From Edaphochlamys debaryana (taxonomy: Eukaryota; Chlorophyta; Chlorophyceae; Chlamydomonadales): a DNA stretch of 64,000 nt. The position numbers and the translations under genes were made by a program. The DNA lies in the NCBI GenBank assembly GCA_016858145.1, contig JAEHOE010000153.1, positions 186,001 through 250,000 of the forward strand, written 5' to 3'. This document shows positions 31,701 to 42,982 of this stretch, in pieces (within the stretch, counting starts at the first letter, position 1; each line of letters starts with the position of its first letter). The notes beneath the pieces were generated by a model. The model was not told the origin of the DNA. It made no database searches and was given only the letters and a program-made list of their open reading frames with translations.

Positions 31701-33717
31701 CATCAGGAAGGGAGGGTCCAGTCCAGTGCAGCTCTGTCACATGTCGAGTGGAGCCATTAGGGCTCCACTTCAATGCAGACTCTGCATGAAGATATGGTGC
31801 ACGGTGCATTTGTGGTGGCCGGCCGGTTTGTTTCATCAGGAAGGGGGGGTCCGGTCACGGTAGCGGCCCTTGTGACACACCGCCTCCAGCGTGGTCTTCA
31901 CAACGGAATTGGTCTTCATGGCAGCTCCCGCGGGGCCTGTTGGTCCCCGCGGGAGTCTGTGTGTAACGCTCAAGCGTGGGGCACCTGCGCGGGGTGTTGG
32001 CACACGTTGTCGCACGAGCGACGAGTTGTCGGAAGCATGGACGGGATGTCAAAGCCGGGCGAGGACCACTAGGGCCGCACGCTTCCCATGTGTGTGACGT
32101 GGTATCGGCGGCCCGCCTTAAGCAAGCAAAAGGGCGCGCAAGGTTATCGGCGATGTTGGAAGAAGGGTCCAGGCTGAAGGTCCAGGTATCAAGAAGGGGA
32201 CCCGTGCTGATCGGGAGGGGGCCGAGGACGGTGCCAGACGCGCGTGTATGTACAACGACACGCGGACGCAAGCGCCGAAGCCGGAAGGCGCAGGCGCGGG
32301 CACACAGCCCGAATCCTATGAAGCCGCTCCACACTTCCCACAAGTGCGAGGGACGCGGTCCGCCTATACATAGCGCGCAATTGGACTTCGGAAACGGGAG
32401 TCGTCCACGAGCTCCCATTTATTAGCTCTCAGGATGCATAACCTACGCATAGGTCGCGGCCTGAGACTAGGAGGAACGGCTGGGCCCGGAAAGGTTGACG
32501 AGGCGACTTTGTCCGTCGGCAACAGCGCTTTGGGCTACCGGACCGAACACCGGTAGCAGCATGCCAGGAGCTTACGGAGAGGGCACTAGCGGCCCGTGAA
32601 GGTAGGGCTGGGGGCAGTCCGCGACAGGATGGCGCCAGTTTCCAGGAGGCCATATCCGCGGGAACTGCTGCGCCACGTTAATGAGAGTGGAGTATTCCAG
32701 TCCAAGGGCGGGCATAACCCTGGGACTCGTGCCGAGCGGCCCGGCGGGACATGGTACATGGCACTCAAGGCCACAAGGCACAAGTGAACGGAATGCCTGT
32801 TCCCACAATGGGTGATTGTACGCAGGCACCTGACGTGTGGCGGGATGGCCGGGAAGGCGTGTCGGGCCCGTGCAGGTCCCGTCACACGAGGCAGGACCAT
32901 ACCGCAGCCAGCACCCGGGCACGACGAGCGGCGAGCGATGACGACCACCCAGCCTGAGGGCTGGGTGGCGTGCTTGGAATTAATCCAGGAGGATAGCAAG
33001 TTGGGCGCCCACCACGCTGGCGTGGAAGGTGGGCGCGGGAAGATGGAGGGAAACCCCCACGGCCTGAGGGTGGAACCGCAGGGGCTGAGATGGGGGCCTG
33101 CCCAAGAGGCAGCGGCAGCAGGTCACATAGCGTGGCGAGAGAGCGAAGTTAGGGGCGGGATTGATCTGCCTGACGAGGAGTTAGGGCCCAGGCAGGCTGC
33201 GCTGACACGTACCTACTACGCATGGGCCGCTGGTGAAGCCGGGAGCAGACACCGACGGCCCCAGCAGGGGCCGGCTCGGGGTTGCCTTAGTAGGGTATCC
33301 TTGACATTGCCGTATCGCCCTCGCAGGAGGACGGTTTGTGCGGTTAGAAGCTCTGGACCCGGGGTAGCGGCGTCGGAGCTGTTAGCATCTGGCCGAGGCC
33401 CCGCAGGCCCTGTGTACGGCTAGATTTCGCTAGGGCAACAAATACCCCGTCAGCGTCACTGACAGGGGAGAGATCCACCAGACACCTACACCCAGAAAGC
33501 AATGCCGCTATTCTTCCACTACCACCTGTAAACATACCACGGACGTGTCACCAGACCCTTGAGTCCTGAGCCCCTGAGCATCATTTAGGTCTGCTGCACT
33601 TACATACCGTACACTAGGTCTATCTAGGTAGGTCAGCCGACAACGCTCAGCCTCAGCCGACAGCCGTCTCTCCCGTCCCAGCCGTCACGACTACCTGTGA
33701 GTCTACGTTCGTGGATT
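28708..33717. other. Gene-poor spacer between the CDKL copies, left part
   Basis: No supported exon was found. Short ORFs lack splice or family evidence. It contains one copy of a dispersed repeat (30846-30953) and a 21-base direct repeat with one mismatch (31563-31583 and 31672-31692). The motif CATCAGGAAG occurs three times between 31250 and 31850. No full-length transposon, reverse transcriptase or transposase was recognised. Confidence 0.4.
30846..30953 (+). repeat. Dispersed repeat copy A
   Basis: About 108 bases match the reverse complement of 46528-46643 with few differences. The shared core includes GGGCTGAGCCCCAAACCC and GAGGCCGGGCAGCA. The family is unknown. It may be a fragment of a transposable element present in many copies in the genome. 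Confidence 0.6.
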
Positions 33718-34296
33718 ACGCATAAGCCCTCGAGCCCCTGCTGGGCCGAGGCGGCGGCTGACGCCTAAGCCCTTCGCCAGGAAGGCAGCGGTCCACGAGT
33801 GGGTGAGCGCCTAAGCCCTCCCGTGTTGGAGGCAGCGTCGAACGCCTAAGACCCCGCCAGGGGGCAGCGGCCCACACTGTCGCGGGAGTAACGTGTAAGC
33901 CCTCCGGACAGAGGCATCGTCCCGCCAGGCGAGGGTTGAAGCGCATAAGCCCTCCCAGAGGGGGAGGCGGCCGCCCTCAGCACAGCGATATCCGCGGTCG
34001 GAGGAGGCTCGAGCTTGGAGTGAACCGCGTGTGACGTCCAGATCCCCCGCGTTACGCCCCCGGACTAGTGCCGTGCCGGCCTATCAGAGGCGACCGAGCG
34101 ACCCTCCGGCGGGAGCACTGATTGGACGCGTGGTGGCAGTAAGGCTCCGACCTGGGCGACGAGATCCGCCCTTACGTGGAGGTCCAGCCTCGTGGGTTGA
34201 AGCGCCTAAGCCCTCCGTGTGAGGCAGCCACCCACCTTACTTGTCGATTGGGTTGAAGCGCGTAAGCCCCCCTCCTCTCTGAGGGGCAGCCACCCA
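33718..34296 (+). repeat. Tandem array of about 8 hairpin-forming repeat units
   Basis: Eight units share the pattern G(C/T)G-x-TAAGC, then a 4-6 bp hairpin, then usually GGCAGC. Unit centres lie near 33728-33751, 33771-33785, 33817-33832, 33852-33864, 33901-33914, 33951-33967, 34212-34224 and 34269-34286. The hairpin sequence differs between units while pairing is kept: CCTTC/GAAGG, CCTCC/GGAGG, CCCC/GGGG, CCTC/GAGG and CCCCTC/GAGGGG. The last two units also have an outer stem (TGGGT/ACCCA). About 220 bases (33970-34190) with no clear unit split the array. What it does is unknown. Confidence 0.6.
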
Positions 34297-37252
34297 CATC
34301 CGGAGCGGCCAGAGGAAGAAAGTGCTGTGAGAGAGCCGCGGGCCCCTGTCCAGGCCCTGTGCTCCTGTGAGCAGGAGCGAGCCACGTGAGGCGGTGGAAG
34401 CCAGCGCTAGGAGCAGCCAGCCCACGTGAGAGAGCGCCCTTCCAAGGCGCTGCAGCAGTAGTGGTTGGAGCCCGCCTGTTCGGCCCCTCTTGGCCGTCCT
34501 TGCGTGGGCACCACTCAAGTTCCGCGTCCGCATTGAAGGGGCGCGAGGAGGGTCCGGAAGTCATGAGCCGCACCCTTTGAGGAGCACCACAGAGCACCTT
34601 TGTGCCCTCCCCCGGCAGCCGCCATCTAGGGCTGCACGGGAGACCAATCCGCTGCGCATAGAATCTCGTCGGTGGACGAACGTGCTCGGACGTGATATAG
34701 CGTGTCCATCAGTTCGGTCCTAGGGACAAGTCGTGGCGCGTGGCTTACACGTCGTGTGACCCAGGAAAAAAAATTTGGGTTGACGTGTTGTCGCGTGGTT
34801 CACGCGAAAGCGCGCTACATGTGGTGCTATGCGGACTGAAGTGTGAGCAGCAAACTATCCCCGCCGGTCCAAGAGGCCTTGTTCAAGCCAATTGGGGTTC
34901 CCCCATCCCATTATGGTCCATCGAGCTTAGAGCAAGTGCACCGTGTCGCGACTGCCCTCCGAGAATTGCGCAAGGTTAGCTAGCCGATCGGCAATGCCTT
35001 GAAAGGTCTCTGACACCTAGGGCCGTCAGCGCCGACCCCAGGGCTACAACAGGTCTGCCCAGGGTGCCTTGCCACCTTGTTCGTCCTCAAACCCCGGCGC
35101 CTTGGCACGTTGGCAGGTCAATGCGACTTACACACCCTGTCTTCAAAGCCCTAGACGCTCTCTCTCGCCGCCGGATGTATGCCCAACCACGCCCTGCAGG
35201 CCAAGGGGCCTCACCCGAAAGAGGTCCTGCCTCGCTTTGTCGGATGGATGGATGGACATTGCGGGCAGTAAATCTCCTCCGCCTTTGCCTTCAAGCAGAC
35301 CATCAATCCCGAATGAATCCCCTGACTTCACACACCTTTGTGAGCTCGATACAACAGCCACACCCACGCGCCCAAAGGCCAACCTCAACACTCGATCCGA
35401 AGGACAGCTGAGGGCCCATTGACCCCATTCCCTCTTCACACAGGCACAGCCAGGCGGATACCTATGAGGTGCTCACCGTACGCCCGAGGGGCTAACCATG
35501 CCAGAGCCCCGCACGCTCCATCCTCCCACCACAAACACTTTCAATGAGCGGCGGACTGATCACCAGCCGATCACGAGCTGCCCTTACCGCATACCCCCAG
35601 GGGCGACCCCGCATACCCCAGCGGCTACTGGTGTTGTGCGACATGCCTTCTGAGACATGCGCAACCCTAAAATCTCGCTTTCTGCATTACTTCCATCAGT
35701 ACCGCGCACAGATCATCATTGAAATTGTGCCCTGACCCTGTAGCCTGTACCCTGCTGTACCCGTACCTATGACCTGTCGTCCTCCCTCACGCGCATGAAG
35801 CTGCCCCGCGACCTGAGACTTGCGAAGGCCCTTCCACTAGCTCACCCCTGCCTACAACCGGCAACATTGCCTTTACCCTCATTCCGCGGACCCTAGTCCG
35901 CAGAGTGTCAAAGCCTTGAATGTGTTGCCATGTTCGCAACCCTCACTAGCGAACTCACACACGGCATTGTGTCTCTCTGCGCAGTACACGAGACAGCCAG
36001 TGCTCATCAGTGCGCTCTAGTGCCCCCGCCCTACGAATTCTCCCCCCAAGAACTGCATCTCCAACACAAGTAATGAACTCGTGCAGCTGCTTCCGCCTCT
36101 TCGCCGGCTTCTTGGGGTTTGCCAAGCAGTGCTGGGGCAAATCCCATGCGGGAATCGAACTCAGTGTACCTCAAGCCCGGGCCCCAGTCCCCAGTCCCTA
36201 GGCTCAATCACTGCTCTCTCGGCGGCGCGCCCGATATAATAAGCGCACGGCACAAACACCTGCCCATCACTCATTTGTTGCGTTGCTTCTCTCGATAAGC
36301 CTCCCCCCCGAGCCAGGCCCCAGCGCCTCACTCAAAGACGGCAACACTCGCCCGGTACCGTTCGTAGCGCTGCGCCCCACGCGCTGCGACGCCGCCGCGC
36401 CAGCATTGCACGCGGCCTCGCACAGGGGACACCGCCCAGAAAGCAGGGGCAGAGAGTGGAGTCGCAACATCAGCCAAAAGTAGGATACCGCACACGCTCT
36501 GTCCCGGCCTTTCGACTATATAAAGGTCCCCACCCCGCCACCTGCCAGCCGTACGGCACGTGGCTCACACGCACCCGACCATCAATGCCGTTCCAGGTGC
36601 GCGCCACCAGGAAGAAACCACAGCATAGAATCTCTTTTGAAGCGTGGCATCAGAACCCAAGCCATGAACGTACCGGAGTGCAAGAGCCCCTCGCACAGCC
36701 CCACAGACATGGCATAGGCAATGCCCCAGGCGCTCTTGCCAACTGCGAGGGCTTGCAGATTCCTTGGCATACACGTACTAGCGTACCGCACATTCCAAAT
36801 GTTTGCGGGTTCAGGTGCATTTTGCGCACCACGTGACTGCCGCAACGCATGGCACATAGCTGCATATCCTCGACTTGGATACTAACGAGCACTAGAACCA
36901 GCAGCGCAAAGACAACTCATATCACCGAAGGCCATCAGGGGAGAAAAATGAACCCTGCATTTCCCGCGCTTGACCGCCCATTCGAGGGAGCCCGCGGCTC
37001 CCAACTCTCCCAAGCCGTCGAGTGCCCCCCCATACGCACGCGTGCCATCTACTAGCTTCTTGGGTCAAGCACACAAGCCATAACCAAAGCCATGATACTT
37101 CAACGTCGTGTCATCACAGCGGCATGGCCAGCAGAGATCCCTGCCATGTCTACTTCACGGAATGCTAGAACGGATCACGCGCGGTCGTATGCATGGTACC
37201 AAACATGCCCACCTCAGATCCCGTGTCACAGGCACTCGGGCCGGCGGTGCCC
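34297..37252. other. Gene-poor spacer between the CDKL copies, right part
   Basis: No coding exon could be supported on either strand. It contains an isolated TATA-like sequence (36517-36524). The part next to 37253 is expected to hold the 3' UTR of the minus-strand CDKL copy, but no TGTAA on that strand was found near its stop. Confidence 0.35.
36517..36524 (+). promoter_or_regulatory. TATA-box-like sequence TATATAAA
   Basis: CTATATAAAGG is a near-consensus plus-strand TATA box in GC-rich DNA where such a match is uncommon. No coding exon is recognised downstream, so any transcript would be non-coding or from an unrecognised gene. Confidence 0.3.
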
Positions 37253-40200
37253 TCACCTCCTGCTGGGCGAGGCGGGGGCGCCACACGCCAACAGCCGCAC
37301 CAGCGCCCGGGCCAGTCCGCTCCCCTCCTTACGGTAGACCGCCTCGGCTTCTGTCCTGTACGGGGGCTGCAGCCCAGCCTCGTGTGGCGCCGCGGCGCCC
37401 TTTTGGAGCGCGCCCGCGCCGGGTGGTCCCGCGACGATGCTCGCCACACCCGACGACGCAACGCACGCGGACCCCAGCCCTCGGACTGTCTTGGCGGATT
37501 CCGCGTAGGACGCGTCCATCGAGGTGCTTAGGACGGTGGTCGACAGGGTCGCGCCGCAGCTCTCCCGGTCCGGGCCGGGCAAGGCCGCCGGCTGCATCGG
37601 CAGCGTCAGGCACGGCCCGGGCCCTGGGAAGCCGCCGGAGGGCGGGCTCGGCGGCGCCAGGGCACCTCCGCCGCCCCCCAGGACGGCCTGCATGGTGCCC
37701 GCAAAGGCACTGGGCAGCGCCACAGGACAGGCGGCCGCGGCAGCCCGCGGCATGCCCCCCGCAAACGCGGACGGCAGCGACGCCACACCGGCGGGCTCGT
37801 TCCGCTGAAACCCGGCGTTGAGCTCGATCAGGTCGGGCTGGCTGCGGCTCTTCCGCATCGTCAGCACCGGCCCTTCTGCGGCTGCTGCTGGCGGGCCGTC
37901 CTTTGCGCCGGAGGCCGGGGGCTGGAGGCCGGACGTGAAGTCCGCGGCGGGGGTGCAGGGGCCCGCCTCCGCCGGCTCCTTGACGGACGGCCGCATGGCC
38001 AGCGCCTCGCCCTCAACATCCTCCACCACGGGGGCGATGGCCGCGCCCGCGCGCGTCCGTGCCAGGGAGCCACTCATGTGCTCAGGGTAGGGGCGCTGGG
38101 AGGGGGGCGTGGAGCCGTGGCCGGCAGGGCCCGCAATCCGCCCGCTCCCGCTCGCGCCCTCGCCGGAGGCAAAGGCCGCCGCCAGCGCGGCCCTGCCGGC
38201 GGGCGTCAGGCCCACGCAGGCCCGGCCGGCCGAGGTCAGGCCCACGCAACTGGCACTGCGCTCGCGGCGGCCCACGCGGCCCAGGAGGCCCCCCATGTTG
38301 AGCAGATCGCTGACGGCCGTGGCGCAGCGCTGCAGCAGCTTGGGGGCCTTGGCCTCGCCCAATGTGATTGACGGAACCGAGCCCACACGACCGTTCCGCT
38401 CCGACTCCTCGCGCGGTTGGGACCCCGAGCGGGGCTTGAGCCGGGGTGCCAGCGTTCGGGCGCACGTGCGGCGGCACGAACCCTGGCTGGCCGTGCAGGC
38501 TGGGGGCGCCCATGGGGGTGGTGGCCTCGTCCCAGGACTCCACCATGACGCTGCTGAGCATTCGGGCGAACCCCACACGGGCGCCCGCATTGCCAGAGGC
38601 AGAGCAGCCCGCGGCAGTAGAGGTGAAGACGTCGGAGGAGGGGCGGCGGGTGGAGGAGTCGAGGCGTTGGAGGAGGCTGTTGCAGGTGGCTGTCAGGAAG
38701 TGGTAGCCGTCTTCAGTCCCGGCGCGGTCTTGCGAGGGCGACAGCACCGGTGTGGGGCTGTAGCCGGATCGCGTGCTGTCCTCCGGCCCAAGCTCCGGGG
38801 TTGCCGCACGCGTGCTGGCCCCCAGCAGGGACGGGCAGTAGGCAGGCTCCACCCCGACTGAAGCGGCGGCGGAGCGCCTCCCAACCATGAGGGCCGCTGC
38901 CGAGGCGAGGACCGGCGGCCGGGATGCGTTGGCTGCGGCCAAGGCGCGGACGCGGGCGGCGGCGCTGCTCCGGGCGGCTGAAGAGCCGGAGGTAGCCCTG
39001 GCGGAGGCGGAAGCGCCCGTCGTGCCGCCGGACGTCGCGGCCGGGGCTGGGGCCGGGGCCGTTGGGCTTGAGAGCTCCGCCCCGGTTGAGCTTGGGCCGC
39101 CCGCCGCGTCAGGGCTACAGGCATCAGCGCCCTGCGCGTCCAGTGCGGTCGGGGAGACCTCCTGGCCCACCGGCAGGGTTGCAGCACAGGGCGGCTCCAC
39201 GCCTGCGCGGTTGCTCTGCGTCCGAGGCGCACGCCCCAGCACTGCAGCAAATGACCCCGGAGCGGGCGGGGCCGCGGCGCCTGGGTCTGGATGCAGGGCG
39301 AGCGCCTCGCCCGGGGATGCCACTAGGGGTGCAGCAGCGCAAAGGACTTGTGCCGATGGTGCGTCGGCAGTGCCCCCTTTGTTTGGCTGGTGTGCGGTCG
39401 ATACTACGCCGGCAGCCGTGGCGGCCTCTGCTGTGGTTAGTACGGTGCTCTCAGGGGCCGGCCGCCGCTCCAGCCCCGGCGCCGGCGTCTTGGGCTGGCT
39501 GGATGCGGATGATGCGGCGGCCGCCTTCTGGGCACCGCTGCCGCCAGCCGCCGCAGCCGCCATGAGCTTGTCGACTGGCGGCACGCTGGCGGCGATGCGC
39601 CGCGCGTCCCAGAAGTACGGCATCTGCAGGAGCTCCCGTACGGTGGGCCGGCGGCGCGGATCGACCTGCAGACACGCCTCGATCAGCTCAAACAGCCGCG
39701 GCTCTAGCTCGGGAAGGCGCTGGCGGAGCGTCTTGCGGATGAGCGGGGGAGTTGTGATTAGCGGCGCGAGGTCACTGAAGGTTGCGGCGGTCACGGCTTG
39801 GGCCGGCGTGAGGGGCCCCAGACAGGACATGATGCGTAGGAGCTGGTCGGGGGTGGTAGCGCCTGCGGGGATGGGGAGGGATACAATTATAACCTGAGTC
39901 AAACCCAAGAGTACCGGTAATCCCAGGCACGCAAGACGGGGCAGCAGCTGCAAGGCCAGGTGTACCTGGGAAAAGCGGGCGCCCAGTTGCCGCCTCGGCA
40001 ATCGTGCAGCCGATGCTCCAAACGTCCGCCGCTGCGCCGTACAGATCGCCCACCAGCACCTCTGCGTACGAACAGGATCCAATTGCTCAGATAGGGCTGG
40101 CGTGGCCTGCCATCCGCTGGTGAACAGGATGGGGGTCGCTGGCAGCTCCGTGCAATCCCTAGCTGCGTCAGTATCCCGCTTACTCCCCCACCGCCCCTGC

Positions 40201-41181
40201 TGCTCCCCGCTCCCCACCTGGCGCCCGGTACCATCGAGTGACGCAGTACGTGGTGCAGCGCTGCACGTCGCGGGGCCCGCAGCTCACGGAGCGCGCAAAA
40301 CCAAAGTCGCACACCTTAGCCACACCGCTGGGGCACAGCAGCACGTTGGCGGGCTTGATGTCACGGTGCAGGATCTGGGGTCGAAGGTTGGCGTGATCGG
40401 GTTAGAGCCATGAGGGTCGGGGCCAGACGGCACTGAAACAGCCCAATATAACTGTTGTGACCCTTTTGCTCGTACACGCCCTGCCAGCCGCGCCCACCTT
40501 CGCATCGTGCAGGTACGACACCCCGTTGATCAGCTGCCACGCCAGCAGCTTGGTGGCGGGCGGGGCCAGGCCCGTGGGCTGCAGGTCGAGCTGTGCGTGC
40601 AGGCTGGGGCCCACGAATTCAAAAACCAGGTACACGCGCCCTGACTTGGACTTGAACGCGGCCAGCATCTTGACCAGGTTGGGGTGGTCCAGGCCCTCGA
40701 GCACTCGGGCCTCACGCACCGCCAGGCGCATGATGGCCTTGTCCTCATGGGCCTGAGGGGAGGGGGGTGGGGGAGGGAGTACACGCGGACAGTCAAGCTG
40801 AGGAAGAGGGGGAGGGCACGGGGACAGGGAGAGGAAGCTTGAAGGGCGCAATGGGGAGGAAATGTGGAGGAGGGGAAGCTTGAACGGTGGTGGGGACATG
40901 GGGGGGACGAAGAGTGGGTCGGCGTGTCGGACAGGTGATCAGTCAGTGCTCAACGGTTAGGCGCGTTTTAGGGCGTTTCGTGACATTGCTTACTGCGAGT
41001 ACTGACGGTCACTCCTGTGTGCCGGTAAGCCAGTCAGCCCCCGACCCAGTTGCCCCCTGCGCTCGTCCTGACTCGCCTGCTTGAACCCTTTCACCGCGAC
41101 GACCAGACCGGTAGCTCTCTCGTGACAGCGCCAGACCTCCCCATAGGCCCCCTCGCCTACGGTGCTGATGTATTCATACGC
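37253..41181 (-). CDS. CDKL-family protein kinase, copy 2 (frame break in tail)
   Basis: Inverted paralogue of the kinase at 25149-28707. Exons on the minus strand: 41181-41077, 40752-40498, 40374-40218, 40061-39966, 39862 down to about 38466, and about 38407 to 37253. The first three exons have exactly the same lengths as in copy 1 (105, 255 and 157 bases) and the second encodes an identical peptide. The first intron again has a GC donor (CAG/GCGAGT). A 103-base intron at 39863-39965, absent in copy 1, interrupts the codon after LFP. Kinase motifs ([32 protein letters not shown]) are intact. The C-terminal frame conserved with copy 1 switches near 38440, through an indel or a 58-base intron. 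With the intron the product is 1054 residues plus a first exon. An in-frame ATG at 41274 could serve as the start if there is no upstream intron. Confidence 0.72.
39863..39965 (-). other. Copy-specific GT-AG intron in CDKL copy 2
   Basis: Donor GTACAC after CCAG and acceptor CCCCGCAG join in phase 1 to give [11 protein letters not shown], matching the uninterrupted [11 protein letters not shown] of copy 1. The intron is 103 bases and has no counterpart in the other copy. Confidence 0.7.
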
Positions 41182-42594
41182 CTGCGGGGTGGGATAAGGA
41201 GGGGAGCATAGCGGTCTTGATTTCAGAGAGTTTGGCCCTTGGAGGGCATTGCTGGCAAGGCTTGCGCACGGCACGTGTTTTTCGCGGGGGGGTCGTGGAA
41301 GGGGGACACGAGTGAGTCATTCAACGGTTGTGCCGGGGGCACAGGACCATTCCAGTGAGCAGTACAGGGGGGCGCGCTGCCCACGGTCCCAGCCGCCATC
41401 CTCCGCTGCGCCGCTTGTAAAGTGCAGGCTTGGGGCTGGCCGCGCCGGTCGCCCATGCCAGTCCGCTGCCACCGAGCGAAACGTGAGCACTTGCCCTCGT
41501 TGAAGCCGTTCTGGCAGCTAGACGCAATGCACTGTCTGGAAGCCGCGCGGTGCCGCACAGTTTTTGCAAAGTTGTTATGGCAACTTGGCAATGTCGCGAC
41601 CAGACCAGACCGCCTTTTGTTCCCACCTGCATGATTTATCTACCCATCTCATACAAGACAGGCTGTTGCGCGCGAGTAGAACGAGGGGCAGACCGGGTCG
41701 ACCATCTGAGTGTGCGCGGTCCTATGGCGTTGCAGCACGATCGGCAGACACAGCGGTAAGATACCAAGCAGGTATGTGTGATGAACTAGGGGCGCAGTGA
41801 GCGACTGTTGTTCACATCTGCCCGTGAAGAGATGTCATTCGATTGCGGACGCTAGCTACTTGCTTCTGAGATCAAGCCATTCCTACATGGGGCGACTCTG
41901 CAGTCCGTTTGGGCTGCCGTGTGGCATAGCCAGGGCGACGTCAAGTCCGACATGTCGTCCGCATCCCCGAGGCCAGAGCCTCCGACTGCGTATTCCCATC
42001 TGCGTGTTGCGCTTGTACTGCACTGGTGAGCGTTGCGTTGGCGGATGCCTTTGGCGAGCGGGACGTACCGGCACGTGGTGTCACGGCCTTCACGGCCTAC
42101 GGTGCGCGTTTTAGAGACTCGAGCGCATGCGTTAATCACTGCGCCCTCGACTCAGCGGAGTGAGGAGGCAAGGCAGAAGCACGCCACGGCACCGGCCCAC
42201 ACTGGGCAGATTTTGGCCCGCCGGCGGGGTCTCTGCTGGAAGGCTCTGGGGACTCCGGGCGACCAGCGCTTGAGTCGATATTCTTGTCGTGCCCTGGCCT
42301 GGCCCTGGCCTCCTGGCGGAGTGCGCGGCTGCATGCAGCTTGCGCCATTGGCTGATCCCATTGTCCCTTGAATAAGGGCGGAGGGGTGGCACCCTGGGCA
42401 CCAGTGGCACCCTGGGGGGCGGGGGGGGGATGGGGGGGGAGCAGGCCACAAGGCATGATCTCGCCAGCGGTTGGATACATTGCCAGCCAGCCACAAAGCC
42501 AGCAGCACAGTCGCACTAAGCAATACACTGCCGGGGTCCATTAGTGCGGTCTCGCTCTAGCGCTACGTCTATCGATTGCTCGGTGGCGAGGCGA

Positions 42595-42615
42595 AGCTTG
42601 GTTTGCAACCAAGCT
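42595..42615. repeat. Perfect 9-bp inverted repeat, 3-base loop
   Basis: AGCTTGGTT and AACCAAGCT are separated by TGC. It could form a hairpin or be the end of a small non-autonomous element. It lies about 370 bases before the acyltransferase start. Confidence 0.5.
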
Positions 42616-42759
42616 CACGCCCACCACTGCGGCTACCAGTGGCATCTAGTTGCGACACAAGCTTGCATCGGTAGGTTTGAGCCTCGCCTTTCTCAACCAT
42701 CGCATCTTGGCGAACGCAAAACGCCGCGCAGCTGCGCGCAAGCTTGCTTTGATCGCCAA

Positions 42760-42794
42760 CTCGCTGAAGTGTAAGTAGCTCGCTTCAGCGAGCT
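42760..42794. repeat. Nested inverted repeats
   Basis: CTCGCTGAAG (42760-42769) pairs with CTTCAGCGAG (42783-42792). Inside it, AGCTCGCT (42777-42784) pairs with AGCGAGCT (42787-42794). The two pairings are mutually exclusive alternatives. The site is about 190 bases upstream of the acyltransferase ATG. Confidence 0.5.
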
Positions 42795-42982
42795 GAGTCC
42801 ATCTGGATCGCCACGTCGTGGGCCTTGCGTGCGTGGGTCCAGCGGCAGGTCGCCCCCGCGCCTCCTGTCCCGGCCAGCCCACAGGCCCGGCCAACGGCCA
42901 GCGCACCCTGACGACGTGCTGCCCCCTTTGGCCCAGCGCTCAAGCTGCGCCCAGCATTCTCCACCCGGAGGGCCCCGCCGCC

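Larger units (their letters stand above)
41182..42982. other. Intergenic, upstream of CDKL copy 2 and of the acyltransferase
   Basis: This is a divergent promoter region for a minus-strand kinase and a plus-strand acyltransferase. Homology to the copy 1 upstream region extends to about 41222. A GTGGCACCCTGGG sequence is repeated near 42386-42417. Two hairpins lie at 42595-42615 and 42760-42794. No coding exon is recognised. Confidence 0.4.

Noticed and set aside
33720..34300. Tandem units considered as twister-type ribozymes because of a CCTAAG-like motif
   Set aside because: The second conserved strand and the pseudoknot partners expected of twister are not present.
36148..36162. tRNA-like B box (reverse complement GAGTTCGATTCCCGC)
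   Set aside because: The bases flanking the TTCGATT loop do not form a T-arm stem, and no A box or cloverleaf is found at the expected distance.
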